64,000 nucleotides of DNA from Anas platyrhynchos (lineage: Eukaryota; Chordata; Aves; Anseriformes; Anatidae), in contig NC_092616.1 of the NCBI RefSeq assembly GCF_047663525.1, positions 6,654,501 to 6,718,500 of the forward strand, given 5' to 3'. The position numbers and the translations under genes are program-made. Every line of letters begins with the position of its first letter. The first letter of the stretch is position 1. Shown here piece by piece: positions 14,613 through 26,979 of this stretch. The notes below the pieces were generated by a model, which ran no database searches, was not told the DNA's origin, and saw only the letters and a program-made list of their open reading frames with translations.

Positions 14613-14683
14613 GGCATTTGCGGGGCGCACCGGGGGGCGGGTCCATGGGGCTAGGGGGGACCCCAACGGGGGGGCGGGGAGGG

Positions 14684-15434
14684 GGGAACCAAAATGAGGG
14701 GGGAACCAAGTGTGAGAGGTGCTGTTTCCGGGGGGACACATTTGTGGAGCGCACCGGGGGGAACCAAAATGAGGGGGGAACGAAGTGGTTCGGGGTTCTG
14801 TTTCCGGGGGGACATATTTGCAGGGCGCACCGGTGGGGGGAACCAAAAAGAGGGGGGAACCAAGTGTGAGGGGTTTTGATTCCGGGGGGACACATTTGTG
14901 GGCCGCACCGGGGGGGGAACCAAAATGAGGGGGGAACCAAGTGTGCGGGGTTTTGTTTCCGGGGGGACCCATTTGTGGGGCGCATCGGGGGGGGGGAGAA
15001 CCAAAATGAGGGGGGAACCAAGTGTGCGGGGTTTTGTTTCCGGGGGGACACATTTGTGGGGCGCACCGGGGGGGGAACCAAAATGAGGGAGGAACCAAGG
15101 TTGCGGGGTTTTGTTTCCGGGGGGACCCATTTGTGGGGCGCACCGGGGGGGGGAACCAAAATGAGGGGGGAAGCAAGTGTGCGGGGGTTTTGTTTCCGGG
15201 GGGACACATTTGTGGGGCGCACCGGGGGGGGGAACCAAAATGAGGGGGGAACCAAGTGTGCGGGGTTTTGTTTCCGGGGGGACCCATTTGTGGGGCGCAC
15301 CGGGGGGGGAACCAAAATGAGGGGGAACCAAGTGTGCGGGGTTTTGTTTCCGGGGGGACCCATTTGTGGGGCGCACCGGGGGGGGAACCAAAATGAGTTG
15401 GGGGGGGAACCAAAATGGGAATGGGGGTCCATGG
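14684..15434 (+). repeat. Family-1 leading array of 79-bp repeats (unit 1, partial)
   Basis: About nine copies of the G-rich unit: AACCAAAATGAGGGGGGAAC, then CAAGTGTGCGGGGTTTTG, then TTTCCGGGGGGACCCATTTG, then TGGGGCGCACC and a run of 7-10 G. Early copies differ more (ACACATTTG, GTGAGAGG) than later ones. It lacks the two-exon fragment and is the innermost array. It ends with GAATGGGGGTCCATGGGG, the boundary motif of family 1. Confidence 0.9.
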
Positions 15435-17690
15435 GGTTAGGGTTAGGGTTAGGGTTAGATCCGTTAGGGTTAGGGGGTTAGGGTTGGGGTTTGGGGGTTA
15501 GGGTTGGGGGTTTAGGGTTGGGGGTTAGGGGGTTGGGGGATTAGGGGGTTTGGGGGTTGGGGTTGGGTACTTGGGGGGTTAGGGTTAGGGGGTTTGGGGG
15601 TTGGGTACTTGGGGGGTTAGGGGTTGGGGGGTTAGGGTTAGAGGGTTAGGGTTAGGGTTAGATCCGTTAGGGTTGGGGGTTTAGGGGGTTGGGGGTGTTA
15701 GGGTTAGAGGGTTAGGGTTAGGCTTAGATCCGTTAGGGTTAGGGGGTTAGGGGGTTTGGGCGTTAGGGTTAGAGGATTAGGGTTAGATCCGTTAGGGTTA
15801 GGGGGTTAGGGTTGGGGGTTTAGGTTTGGGGGTTAGGGGGTTGGGGGGTTAGGGTTAGGGGGTTTGCGGGTTGGGGTTGGGTACTTGGGGGGTTAGGATG
15901 GGGGGTTAGGGTTTGAGGATTAGGGTTAGGGTTAGATCTGTTAGGGTTGGGGGGTTAGGGTTAGATCCGTTAGGGTTAGGGGGTTAGGGTTGGGGGGTCG
16001 GGGGTTAGGGTTGGGGGGTTAGGGTTAGAGGGTTAGGGTTAGGGTTAGATCGGTTGGGGGGTCGGGGGTTAGGGTTGGGGGGTTAGGGGGTTAGGGGGTT
16101 AGGGTTAGGGTTAGATCCGTTAGGGTTAGGGGGTTATGGTTGGGGGGTCGGGGGTTAGGTTTGGGGGGTTAGGGTTAGGGGGTTTGGGGGTTGGGGTTGG
16201 GTGCTTGTGGCCCGCGGGGCGCCCGGTGGCCCTACCGGCGTCACCAGCGGCCACCTTGGGGTCAACGGCGGCGGTTTTGGGGTTTCGGTCTGGGGGGTGC
16301 TGACATTCCCCCCCCCCGCACCCCCGCATGCATCCTGGCCCTGCAGCTGCCCCCGGGGGGGCTCGACGCCGAGTCCTACAGGTGAGAACCAGTCCCCTCC
16401 GCCCCCTAAATGCGCCCCCAACCTCCAAAAGGCCCCCAGACCCCCCCCAAATTGACCCCCCCCAATTTATTCCTCCCCCTCCAGCGCTTGCCTCCACCTG
16501 GCCGAGATGCAGCATCGGGTGCGGAAAACGCTGGCAGAGTGCGAGCGGCTGCTGCAGGCACGGTTAGGACGGGGGGGGAGACAAATTGGGGGGGGGGGCA
16601 TCAAGGGGTGGGGGGGTCCATGGGGCTTGGGGGGACCCCAAGGGTGGGGGGGAACCAAAATGAGGGGGGAACCAAGTTTGCGGGGTGCGGTTGCCGGGGG
16701 GACGCATTTGCGGAGTGCACCGGGGGGGGTCCATGGGGTTAGGGGCGACCCCAACGGGGGGGCGGTGGGGGGGGAGGGGGAACCAAAGTGAGGGGGGAAC
16801 CAAGTGTGCGGGGTGCTGTTTCCGGTGGGACACATTTGTGGGGCGCAAAGAGGGGGGGGGAACCAAAATGAGGGGGGAACCAAGTGTGCGGGGTTTTGAT
16901 TCCGGGGGGACACATATGTGGGCCGCACCGGGGGGGAACCAAAATGAGGAGGGAACCAAGTGTGCAAGGTTTTGTTTCGGGGTGACACATTTGTGGGGTG
17001 CACCGGGGGGGGGGAACCAAAATGAGGGGGGAACCAAGGTTGCAGGGTTTTGTTTCCGGGGGGACCCATTTGTGGGGCGCACCGGGGGGGGGAACCAAAA
17101 TGAGGGGGGAACCAAGTGTGCGGGGTTTTGTTTCCGGGGGGACCCATTTGTGGGGCGCACCGGGGGGGGGGAACCAAAATGAGGGGGGAACCAAGTGTGC
17201 GGGGTTTTGTTTCCGGGGGGACCCATTTGTGGGGCGCACCGGGGGGGGGGAACCAAAATGAGGGGGGAACCAAGTGTGCGGGGTTTTGTTTCCGGGGGGA
17301 CCCATTTGTGGGGCGCACCGGGGGGGGGGGAACCAAAATGAGGGGGGAACCAAGTGTGCGGGGTTTTGTTTCCGGGGGGACCCATTTGTGGGGCGCACCG
17401 GGACGGGGGAACCAAAATGAAGGGGGAACCAAGTGTGCGGGGTTTTGTTTCCGGGGGGACCCATTTGTGGGGCGCACCGGGGGGGGGAACCAAAATGAGG
17501 GGGTAACCAAGTGTGCGGGGTTTTGTTTCCGGGGGGACCCATTTGTGGGGCGCACCGGGGGGGAACCAAAATGAGGGGGGAACCAAGTGTGCGGGGTTTT
17601 ATTTCCGGGGGGACCCATTCGTGGGGCGCACCGGGGGGGGAACCAAAATGAGTTGGGGGGGGAACCAAAATGAGAATGGGGGTCCATGGG
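15435..17690 (+). repeat. Family-1 unit 2
   Basis: Degenerate TTAGGG with AGATCCGTTAGGG spacers (15435-16190), then the two-exon fragment (16330-16563), then a 79-bp array (16645-17680). The first array copies are divergent, including GGTGCGGTTGCC, the motif that ends every family-2 array. From about 15870 onward it is almost identical to unit 6 at an offset of 9289 bp. Confidence 0.9.
16330..16563 (+). pseudogene. Two-exon gene fragment, copy 1 (acceptor lost)
   Basis: Exon A 16330-16381 (52 nt) and exon B 16485-16563 (79 nt). The acceptor AG before exon A is changed to AT. Exon B reads KTLAEC instead of KALAEC, and its end is CGGTTAGG rather than CGGGTAGG. This is the most divergent version, shared with the copy at 25619-25852. 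Confidence 0.75.
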
Positions 17691-19463
17691 GTTAGGGTTA
17701 GGGTTAGGGTTAGATCCGTTAGGGTTAGGGGGTTAGGGTTGGGGTTTGGGGGTTAGGGTTTGGGGTTTAGGGTTGGGGGTTAGGGGGTTGGGGGATTAGG
17801 GGGTTTGGGGGTTGGGGTTGGGTACTTGGGGGGTTAGGATGGGGGGTTAGGGTTAGAGGATTAGGGTTAGGGTTAGATCTGTTAGGGTTGGGGGGTTAGG
17901 GTTAGATCCATTAGGGTTAGGGGGTTAGGGTTGGGGGGTCGGGGGTTAGGGTTGGGGGGTTAGGGTTAGAGGGTTAGGGTTAGGGTTAGATCGGTTGGGG
18001 GGTCGGGGGTTAGGGTTGGGGGGTTAGGGGGTTGGGGGGTTAGGGTTAGAGGGTTAGGGTTAGGGTTAGATCCGTTAGGGTTAGGGGGTTATGGTTGGGG
18101 GTCGGGGGTTCGGGTTGGGGGGTTAGGGTTAGGGGGTTTGGGGGTTGGGGTTGGGTACTTGTGGCCCGCGGGGCGCCCGGTGGCCCTACCGGCGTCACCA
18201 GCGGCCACCTTGGGGTCAACGGCGGCGGTTTTGGGGTCAACGGCAGCGGTTTTGGGGTTTCGGTCTGGGGGGTGCTGACATGCCCCTCCCCGCACCCCCC
18301 CAGGCATCCTGGCCCTGCAGCTGCCCCCGGGGGGGCTCGACGCCGAGTCCTACAGGTGAGAACCAGTCCCCTCCGCCCCCTAAATGCGCCCCCAACCCCC
18401 AAAATGCCCCCAGACCCCCCCCAAATTGACCCCCCCCAATTTATTCCCCCCCCTCCAGCGCTTGCCTCCACCTGGCCGAGATGCAGCATCGGGTGCGGAA
18501 GGCGCTGGCAGAGTGCGAGCGGCTGCTGCGGGCACGGGTAGGACGGGGGGGGAGACAAAATGGGGGGGGGGCACCAAGGGGGGGGGGGGTCCATGGGGCT
18601 AGGGGGGACCCCAAGGATGGGGCGGGGGGGGGGGGAACCAAAATGAGGCGGGAATTAAGTGTGCGGGGTGCTGTTTCCGGGGGGACACATTTGTGGGGCG
18701 CACCGGGGGGGGGAACCAAAATGAGGGGGGAACCAAGTGTGCGGGGTTTTGTTTCCGGGGGGACCCATTTGTGGGGCGCACCAGGGGGGGGGGAACCAAA
18801 ATGAGGGGGGAACCAAGTGTGCGGGGTTTTGTTTCCGGGGGGACCCATTTGTGGGGCGCACCGGGGGGGGGGAACCAAAATGAGGGGGGAACCAAGTGTG
18901 CGGGGTTTTGTTTCCGGGGGGACCCATTTGTGGGGCGCAACGGGGGGGGGGAACCAAAATGAGGGGGGAACCAAGTGTGCGGGGTTTTGTTTCCGGGGGG
19001 ACCCATTTGTGGGGCGCACCGGGGGGGGGGAACCAAAATGAGGGGGGAACCAAGTGTGCGGGGTTTTGTTTCCGGGGGGACCCATTTGTGGGGCGCACCG
19101 GGGGGGAACCAAAATGAGGGGGGAACCAAGTGTGCGGGGTTTTGTTTCCGGGGGGACCCATTTGTGGGGCGCACCGGGGGGGGAACCAAAATGAGGGGGG
19201 AACAAAGTGTGCGGGGTTTTGTTTCCGGGGGGACCCATTTGTGGGGCGCACCGGGGGGGAACCAAAATGAGGGGGGAACCAAGTGTGCGGGGTTTTGTTT
19301 CCGGGGGGACCCATTTGTGGGGCGCACCTGGGGGGGAACCAAAATGAGGGGGGAACCAAGTGTGCGGGGTTTTGTTTCCGGGGGGACCCATTTGTGGGGC
19401 GCACCGGGGGGGGAACCAAAATGAGTTGGGGGGGGAACCAAAATGAGAATGGGGGTCCATGGG
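17691..19463 (+). repeat. Family-1 unit 3
   Basis: Short telomere-like part, two-exon fragment (18304-18537) and 79-bp array (18632-19452). Near-identical to unit 7 at an offset of 9289-9290 bp. Confidence 0.9.
18304..18537 (+). pseudogene. Two-exon gene fragment, copy 2 (reference copy)
   Basis: Exon A 18304-18355 follows a C-rich tract and CAG and is followed by GTGAGA. A 103-bp intron ends CCCTCCAG, then exon B 18459-18537 ends before GTAGGA. Joined across the AG|C codon it reads ILALQLPPGGLDAESY, then SACLHLAEMQHRVRKALAEC, then ERLLRAR. Phases agree and exon B looks like an amphipathic helix. It appears to be an internal piece of a real spliced gene carried into the subtelomere. I do not recognise the parent. 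No start codon, upstream exon or polyadenylation signal goes with it. Confidence 0.75.
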
Positions 19464-22245
19464 GTTAGGGTTAGGGTTAGGGTTAGATCCGTTAGGGTTA
19501 GGGGGTTAGGGTTGGGGTTTGGGGGTTAGGGTTGGGGGTTTAGGGTTGGGGGTTAGGGGGTTGGGGGATTAGGGGGTTTGGGGGTTGGGGTTGGGTACTT
19601 GGGGGGTTAGGGTTAGAGTGTTAGGGTTAGATCTGTTAGGGTTGGGGGGTCGGGGTTTAGGGTTGGGGGTTTAGGGTTGGGGGTTAGGGGGTTGGGGGGT
19701 TAGGGTTAGGGGGTTTGGGGGTTGGGGTTGGGTACTTGGGGGGTTAGGTGTTGGGGGGTTAGGGTTAGAGGATTAGGGTTAGGGTTAGATCTGTTAGGGT
19801 TGGGGGGTTAGGGTTAGATCCGTTAGGGTTAGGGGGTTAGGGTTGGGGGGTTAGGGGGTTGGGGGGTTAGGGTTAGAGGGTTAGGGTTAGATCCGTTAGG
19901 GTTAGGGGGTTAGGGTTGGGGGGTTAGGGGGTTGGGGGGTTAGGGTTAGAGGGTTAGGGTTAGGGTTAGATCCGTTAGGGTTAGGGGGTTATGGTTGGGG
20001 AGTCGGGGGTTAGGGTTGGGGGGTTAGGGTTAGGCTTAGATCTGTTAGGGTTAGGGGGTTAGGGGGTTTGGGCGTTAGGGTTAGAGGATTAGGGTTAGAT
20101 CCGTTAGGGTTAGGGGGTTAGGGGGTTGGGGGGGTTAGGGTTAGAGGGTTAGGGTTAGGCTTAGATCCGTTAGGGTTAGGGGATTAGGGGGTTTGGGCGT
20201 TAGGGTTAGAGGATTAGGGTTAGATCCGTTAGGGTTAGGGGGTTAGGGGGTTGGGGGGGTTAGGGTTAGAGGGTTAGGGTTAGGCTTAGATCCGTTAGGG
20301 TTAGGGGGTTAGGGGGTTTGGGCGTTAGGGTTAGAGGATTAAGGTTAGATCCGTTAGGGTTAGGGGGTTAGGGTTGGGGGTTTAGGGTGTGGGGTTAGGG
20401 GGTTGGGGGGTTAGGGTTAGGGGGTTTGGGGGTTGGGGTTGGGTACTTGGGGGGTTAGGATGGGGGGTTAGGGTTAGAGGATTAGGGTTAGGGTTAGATC
20501 TGTTAGGGTTGGGGGGTTAGGGTTAGATCCATTAGGGTTAGGGGGTTAGGGTTGGGGGGTCGGGGGTTAGGGTTGGGGGGTTAGGGTTAGAGGGTTAGGG
20601 TTAGGGTTAGATCGGTTGGGGGGTCGGGGGTTAGGGTTGGGGGGTTAGGGGGTTGGGGGGTTAGGGTTAGAGGGTTAGGGTTAGGGTTAGATCCGTTAGG
20701 GTTAGGGGGTTATGGTTGGGGGTCGGGGGTTCGGGTTGGGGGGTTAGGGTTAGGGGGTTTGGGGGTTGGGGTTGGGTACTTGTGGCCCGCGGGGCGCCCG
20801 GTGGCCCTACCGGCGTCACCAGCGGCCACCTTGGGGTCAACGGCGGCGGTTTTGGGGTCAACGGCAGCGGTTTTGGGGTTTCGGTCTGGGGGGTGCTGAC
20901 ATGCCCCTCCCCGCACCCCCCCAGGCATCCTGGCCCTGCAGCTGCCCCCGGGGGGGCTCGACGCCGAGTCCTACAGGTGAGAACCAGTCCCCTCCGCCCC
21001 CTAAATGCGCCCCCAACCCCCAAAATGCCCCCAGACCCCCCCCAAATTGACCCCCCCCAATTTATTCCCCCCCCTCCAGCGCTTGCCTCCACCTGGCCGA
21101 GATGCAGCATCGGGTGCGGAAGGCGCTGGCAGAGTGCGAGCGGCTGCTGCGGGCACGGGTAGGACGGGGGGGGAGACAAAAAAAAGGGGGGGGGGGGCAC
21201 CAAGGGGGGGGGGGTCCATGGGGCTAGGGGGGACCCCAAGTATGGGGCGGGGGGGGGGGAACCAAAATGAGGCGGGAATTAAGTGTGCGGGGTGCTGTTT
21301 CCGGGGGGACACATTTGTGGGGCGCACCGGGGGGGGGAACCAAAATGAGGGGGGAACCAAGTGTGCGGGGTTTTGTTTCCGGGGGGACCCATTTGTGGGG
21401 CGCACCGGGGGGGGAACCAAAATGAGGGGGGAACCAAGTGTGCGGGGTTTTGTTTCCGGGGGGACCCATTTGTGGGGCGCACCGGGGGGGGGGAACCAAA
21501 ATGAGGGAGGAACCAAGTGTGCGGGGTTTTGTTTCCGGGGGTCCCATTTGTGGGGCGCAACGGGGGGGGGGAACCAAAATGAGGGGGGAACCAAGTGTGC
21601 GGGGTTTTGTTTCCGGGGGGACCCATTTGTGGGGCGCACCGGGGGGGGGGAACCAAAATGAGGGGGGAACCAAGTGTGCGGGGTTTTGTTTCCGGGGGGA
21701 CCCATTTGTGGGGCGCACCGGGAGGGGGGAACCAAAATGAGGGGGGAACCAAGTGTGCGGGGTTTTGTTTCCGGGGGGACCCATTTGTGGGGCGCACCGG
21801 GGGGGGGAACCAAAATGAGGGGGGAACCAAGTGTGCGGGGTTTTGTTTCCGGGGGGACCCATTTGTGGGGCGCACCGGGGGGGGAACCAAAATGAGGGGG
21901 GAACAAAGTGTGCGGGGTTTTGTTTCCGGGGGGACCCATTTGTGGGGCGCACCGGGGGGGAACCAAAATGAGGGGGGAACCAAGTGTGCGGGGTTTTGTT
22001 TCCGGGGGGAGCCATTTGTGGGGCGCACCGGGAGGGGGGAACCAAAATGAGGGGGGAACCAAGTGTGCGGGGTTTTGTTTCCGGGGGGAGCCATTTGTGG
22101 GGCGCACCGGGAGGGGGGAACCAAAATGAGGGGGGAACCAAGTGTGCGGGGTTTTGTTTCCGGGGGGACCCATTTGTGGGGCGCACCCGGGGGGGAACCA
22201 AAATGAGTTGGGGGGGGAACCAAAATGAGAATGGGGGTCCATGGG
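19464..22245 (+). repeat. Family-1 unit 4
   Basis: Long telomere-like part with repeated AGATCCGTTAGGGTTAGGGG lines (19464-20760), two-exon fragment (20925-21158) and 79-bp array (21256-22238). It corresponds to unit 8, which has about five more 79-bp copies. Confidence 0.9.
20925..21158 (+). pseudogene. Two-exon gene fragment, copy 3
   Basis: Exon A 20925-20976 and exon B 21080-21158. Splice signals are intact and the coding sequence is identical to copy 2. Confidence 0.75.
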
Positions 22246-24901
22246 GTTAGGGTTAGGGTTAGGGTTAGATCCGTTAGGGTTAGGGGGTTAGGGTTGGGGT
22301 TTGGGGGTTAGGGTTGGGGGTTTAGGGTTGGGGGTTAGGGGGTTGGGGGATTAGGGGGTTTGGGGGTTGGGGTTGGGTACTTGGGGGGTTAGGGTTAGAG
22401 TGTTAGGGTTAGATCTGTTAGGGTTGGGGGGTCGGGGTTTAGGGTTGGGGGTTTAGGGTTGGGGGTTAGGGGGTTGGGGGGTTAGGGTTAGGGGGTTTGG
22501 GGGTTGGGGTTGGGTACTTGGGGGGTTAGGTGTTGGGGGGTTAGGGTTAGAGGATTAGGGTTAGGGTTAGATCTGTTAGGGTTGGGGGGTTAGGGTTAGA
22601 TCCGTTAGGGTTAGGGGGTTAGGGTTGGGGGGTTAGGGGGTTGGGGGGTTAGGGTTAGAGGGTTAGGTTTAGATCCGTTAGGGTTAGGGGGTTAGGGTTG
22701 GGGGGTTAGGGGGTTGGGGGGTTAGGGTTAGAGGGTTAGGGTTAGGGTTAGATCCGTTAGGGTTAGGGGGTTATGGTTGGGGAGTCGGGGGTTAGGGTTG
22801 GGGGGTTAGGGTTAGGCTTAGATCTGTTAGGGTTAGGGGGTTAGGGGGTTTGGGCGTTAGGGTTAGAGGATTAGGGTTAGATCCGTTAGGGTTAGGGGGT
22901 TAGGGGGTTGGGGGGGTTAGGGTTAGAGGGTTAGGGTTAGGCTTAGATCCGTTAGGGTTAGGGGATTAGGGGGTTTGGGCGTTAGGGTTAGAGGATTAAG
23001 GTTAGATCCGTTAGGGTTAGGGGGTTAGGGTTGGGGGTTTAGGGTGTGGGGTTAGGGGGTTGGGGGGTTAGGGTTAGGGGGTTTGGGGGTTGGGGTTGGG
23101 TACTTGGGGGGTTAGGATGGGGGGTTAGGGTTAGAGGATTAGGGTTAGGGTTAGATCTGTTAGGGTTGGGGGGTTAGGGTTAGATCCATTAGGGTTAGGG
23201 GGTTAGGGTTGGGGGGTCGGGGGTTAGGGTTGGGGGGTTAGGGTTAGAGGGTTAGGGTTAGGGTTAGATCGGTTGGGGGGTCGGGGGTTAGGGTTGGGGG
23301 GTTAGGGGGTTGGGGGGTTAGGGTTAGAGGGTTAGGGTTAGGGTTAGATCCGTTAGGGTTAGGGGGTTATGGTTGGGGGTCGGGGGTTTGGGTTGGGGGG
23401 TTAGGGTTAGGGGGTTTGGGGGTTGGGGTTGGGTACTTGTGGCCCGCGGGGCGCCCGGTGGCCCTACCGGCGTCACCAGCGGCCACCTTGGGGTCAACGG
23501 CGGCGGTTTTGGGGTCAACGGCAGCGGTTTTGGGGTTTCGGTCTGGGGGGTGCTGACATGCCCCTCCCCGCACCCCCCCAGGCATCCTGGCCCTGCAGCT
23601 GCCCCCGGGGGGGCTCGACGCCGAGTCCTACAGGTGAGAACCAGTCCCCTCCGCCCCCTAAATGCGCCCCCAACCCCCAAAATGCCCCCAGACCCCCCCC
23701 AAATTGACCCCCCCCAATTTATTCCCCCCCCTCCAGCGCTTGCCTCCACCTGGCCGAGATGCAGCATCGGGTGCGGAAGGCGCTGGCAGAGTGCGAGCGG
23801 CTGCTGCGGGCACGGGTAGGACGGGGGGGGAGACAAAATGGGGGGGGGACACCAAGGGGGGGGGGGTCCATGGGGCTAGGGGGGACCCCAAGGATGGGGC
23901 GGGGGGGGGGAACCAAAATGAGGCGGGAATTAAGTGTGCGGGGTGCTGTTTCCGGGGGGACACATTTGTGGGGCGCACCGGGGGGGGGGAACCAAAATGA
24001 GGGGGGAACCAAGTGTGCGGGGTTTTGTTTCCGGGGGGACCCATTTGTGGGGCGCACCAGGGGGGGGGAACCAAAATGAGGGGGGAACCAAGTGTGCGGG
24101 GTTTTGTTTCCGGGGGGACCCATTTGTGGGGCGCACCGGGGGGGGGGAACCAAAATGAGGGGGGAACCAAGTGTGCGGGGTTTTGTTTCCGGGGGGACCC
24201 ATTTGTGGGGCGCACCGGGGGGGGGAACCAAAATGAGGGGGGAACCAAGTGTGCGGGGTTTTGTTTCCGGGGGGACCCATTTGTGGGGCGCACCGGGAGG
24301 GGGGAACCAAAATGAGGGGGGAACCAAGTGTGCGGGGTTTTGTTTCCGGGGGGACCCATTTGTGGGGCGCACCGGGGGGGGGGAACCAAAATGAGGGGGG
24401 AACCAAGTGTGCGGGGTTTTGTTTCCGGGGGGACCCATTTGTGGGGCGCACCGGGGGGGGAACCAAAATGAGGGGGGAACCAAGTGTGCGGGGTTTTGTT
24501 TCCGGGGGGACCCATTTGTGGGGCGCACCGGGGGGGGAACCAAAATGAGGGGGGAACCAAGTGTGCGGGGTTTTGTTTCCGGGGGGACCCATTTGTGGGG
24601 CTCACCGGGGGGGGGAACCAAAATGAGGGGGGAACCAAGTGTGCGGGGTTTTGTTTCCGGGGGGACCCATTTGTGGGGCGCACCGGGGGGGGGGAACCAA
24701 AATGAGGGGGGAACCAAGTGTGCGGGGTTTTGTTTCCGGGGGGACCCATTTGTGGGGCGCACCGGGGGGGGGGAACCAAAATGAGGGGGGAACCAAGTGT
24801 GCGGGGTTTTGTTTCCGGGGGGACCCATTTGTGGGGCGCACCGGGGGGGGAACCAAAATGAGTTGGGGGGGGGAACCAAAATGAGAATGGGGGTCCATGG
24901 G
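22246..24901 (+). repeat. Family-1 unit 5
   Basis: Same order as unit 4. The telomere-like part lacks one of the repeated AGATCC lines. Two-exon fragment at 23582-23815, 79-bp array at 23905-24890. Confidence 0.9.
23582..23815 (+). pseudogene. Two-exon gene fragment, copy 4
   Basis: Exon A 23582-23633 and exon B 23737-23815, both splice signals intact. Confidence 0.75.
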
Positions 24902-26979
24902 GTTAGGGTTAGGGTTAGGGTTAGATCCGTTAGGGTTAGGGGGTTAGGGTTGGGGTTTGGGGGTTAGGGTTGGGGGTTTAGGGTTGGGGGTTAGGGGGTT
25001 GGGGGATTAGGGGGTTTGGGGGTTGGGGTTGGGTACTTGGGGGGTTAGGGTTAGAGTGTTAGGGTTAGATCTGTTAGGGTTGGGGGGTCGGGGTTTAGGG
25101 TTGGGGGTTTAGGGTTGGGGGTTAGGGGGTTGGGGGGTTAGGGTTAGGGGGTTTGGGGGTTGGGGTTGGGTACTTGGGGGGTTAGGATGGGGGGTTAGGG
25201 TTAGAGGATTAGGGTTAGGGTTAGATCTGTTAGGGTTGGGGGGTTAGGGTTAGATCCATTAGGGTTAGGGGGTTAGGGTTGGGGGGTCGGGGGTTAGGGT
25301 TGGGGGGTTAGGGTTAGAGGGTTAGGGTTAGGGTTAGATCGGTTGGGGGGTCGGGGGTTAGGGTTGGGGGGTTAGGGGGTTAGGGGGTTAGGGTTAGGGT
25401 TAGATCCGTTAGGGTTAGGGGGTTATGGTTGGGGGGTCGGGGGTTAGGTTTGGGGGGTTAGGGTTAGGGGGTTTGGGGGTTGGGGTTGGGTGCTTGTGGC
25501 CCGCGGGGCGCCCGGTGGCCCTACCGGCGTCACCAGCGGCCACCTTGGGGTCAACGGCGGCGGTTTTGGGGTTTCGGTCTGGGGGGTGCTGACATTCCCC
25601 CCCCCCGCACCCCCGCATGCATCCTGGCCCTGCAGCTGCCCCCGGGGGGGCTCGACGCCGAGTCCTACAGGTGAGAACCAGTCCCCTCCGCCCCCTAAAT
25701 GCGCCCCCAACCTCCAAAAGGCCCCCAGACCCCCCCCAAATTGACCCCCCCCAATTTATTCCTCCCCCTCCAGCGCTTGCCTCCACCTGGCCGAGATGCA
25801 GCATCGGGTGCGGAAAACGCTGGCAGAGTGCGAGCGGCTGCTGCAGGCACGGTTAGGACGGGGGGGGAGACAAATTGGGGGGGGGGGCATCAAGGGGTGG
25901 GGGGGTCCATGGGGCTTGGGGGGACCCCAAGGGTGGGGGGGAACCAAAATGAGGGGGGAACCAAGTTTGCGGGGTGCGGTTGCCGGGGGGACGCATTTGC
26001 GGAGTGCACCGGGGGGGGTCCATGGGGTTAGGGGCGACCCCAACGGGGGGGCGGTGGGGGGGGAGGGGGAACCAAAGTGAGGGGGGAACCAAGTGTGCGG
26101 GGTGCTGTTTCCGGTGGGACACATTTGTGGGGCGCAAAGAGGGGGGGGGAACCAAAATGAGGGGGGAACCAAGTGTGCGGGGTTTTGATTCCGGGGGGAC
26201 ACATATGTGGGCCGCACCGGGGGGGAACCAAAATGAGGAGGGAACCAAGTGTGCAAGGTTTTGTTTCGGGGTGACACATTTGTGGGGTGCACCGGGGGGG
26301 GGGAACCAAAATGAGGGGGGAACCAAGGTTGCAGGGTTTTGTTTCCGGGGGGACCCATTTGTGGGGCGCACCGGGGGGGGGAACCAAAATGAGGGGGGAA
26401 CCAAGTGTGCGGGGTTTTGTTTCCGGGGGGACCCATTTGTGGGGCGCACCGGGGGGGGGGGAACCAAAATGAGGGGGGAACCAAGTGTGCGGGGTTTTGT
26501 TTCCGGGGGGACCCATTTGTGGGGCGCACCGGGGGGGGGGAACCAAAATGAGGGGGGAACCAAGTGTGCGGGGTTTTGTTTCCGGGGGGACCCATTTGTG
26601 GGGCGCACCGGGGGGGGGGAACCAAAATGAGGGGGGAACCAAGTGTGCGGGGTTTTGTTTCCGGGGGGACCCATTTGTGGGGCGCACCGGGACGGGGGAA
26701 CCAAAATGAAGGGGGAACCAAGTGTGCGGGGTTTTGTTTCCGGGGGGACCCATTTGTGGGGCGCACCGGGGGGGGGAACCAAAATGAGGGGGTAACCAAG
26801 TGTGCGGGGTTTTGTTTCCGGGGGGACCCATTTGTGGGGCGCACCGGGGGGGAACCAAAATGAGGGGGGAACCAAGTGTGCGGGGTTTTATTTCCGGGGG
26901 GACCCATTCGTGGGGCGCACCGGGGGGGGAACCAAAATGAGTTGGGGGGGGAACCAAAATGAGAATGGGGGTCCATGGG
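24902..26979 (+). repeat. Family-1 unit 6
   Basis: A duplicate of unit 2 from about 25160 on, including the divergent first array copies and the damaged acceptor. Its first 250 bp match the other units instead, so the block-duplication boundary lies near 25.16 kb. Array 25936-26967. Confidence 0.9.
25619..25852 (+). pseudogene. Two-exon gene fragment, copy 5 (acceptor lost)
   Basis: Exon A 25619-25670 and exon B 25774-25852. It carries the same AG-to-AT acceptor change and exon-B differences as copy 1. Confidence 0.75.

Noticed and set aside
14684-15420. CRISPR-like array
   Set aside because: There are no unique spacers; whole 79-bp units are tandem copies, and the context is a vertebrate subtelomere.
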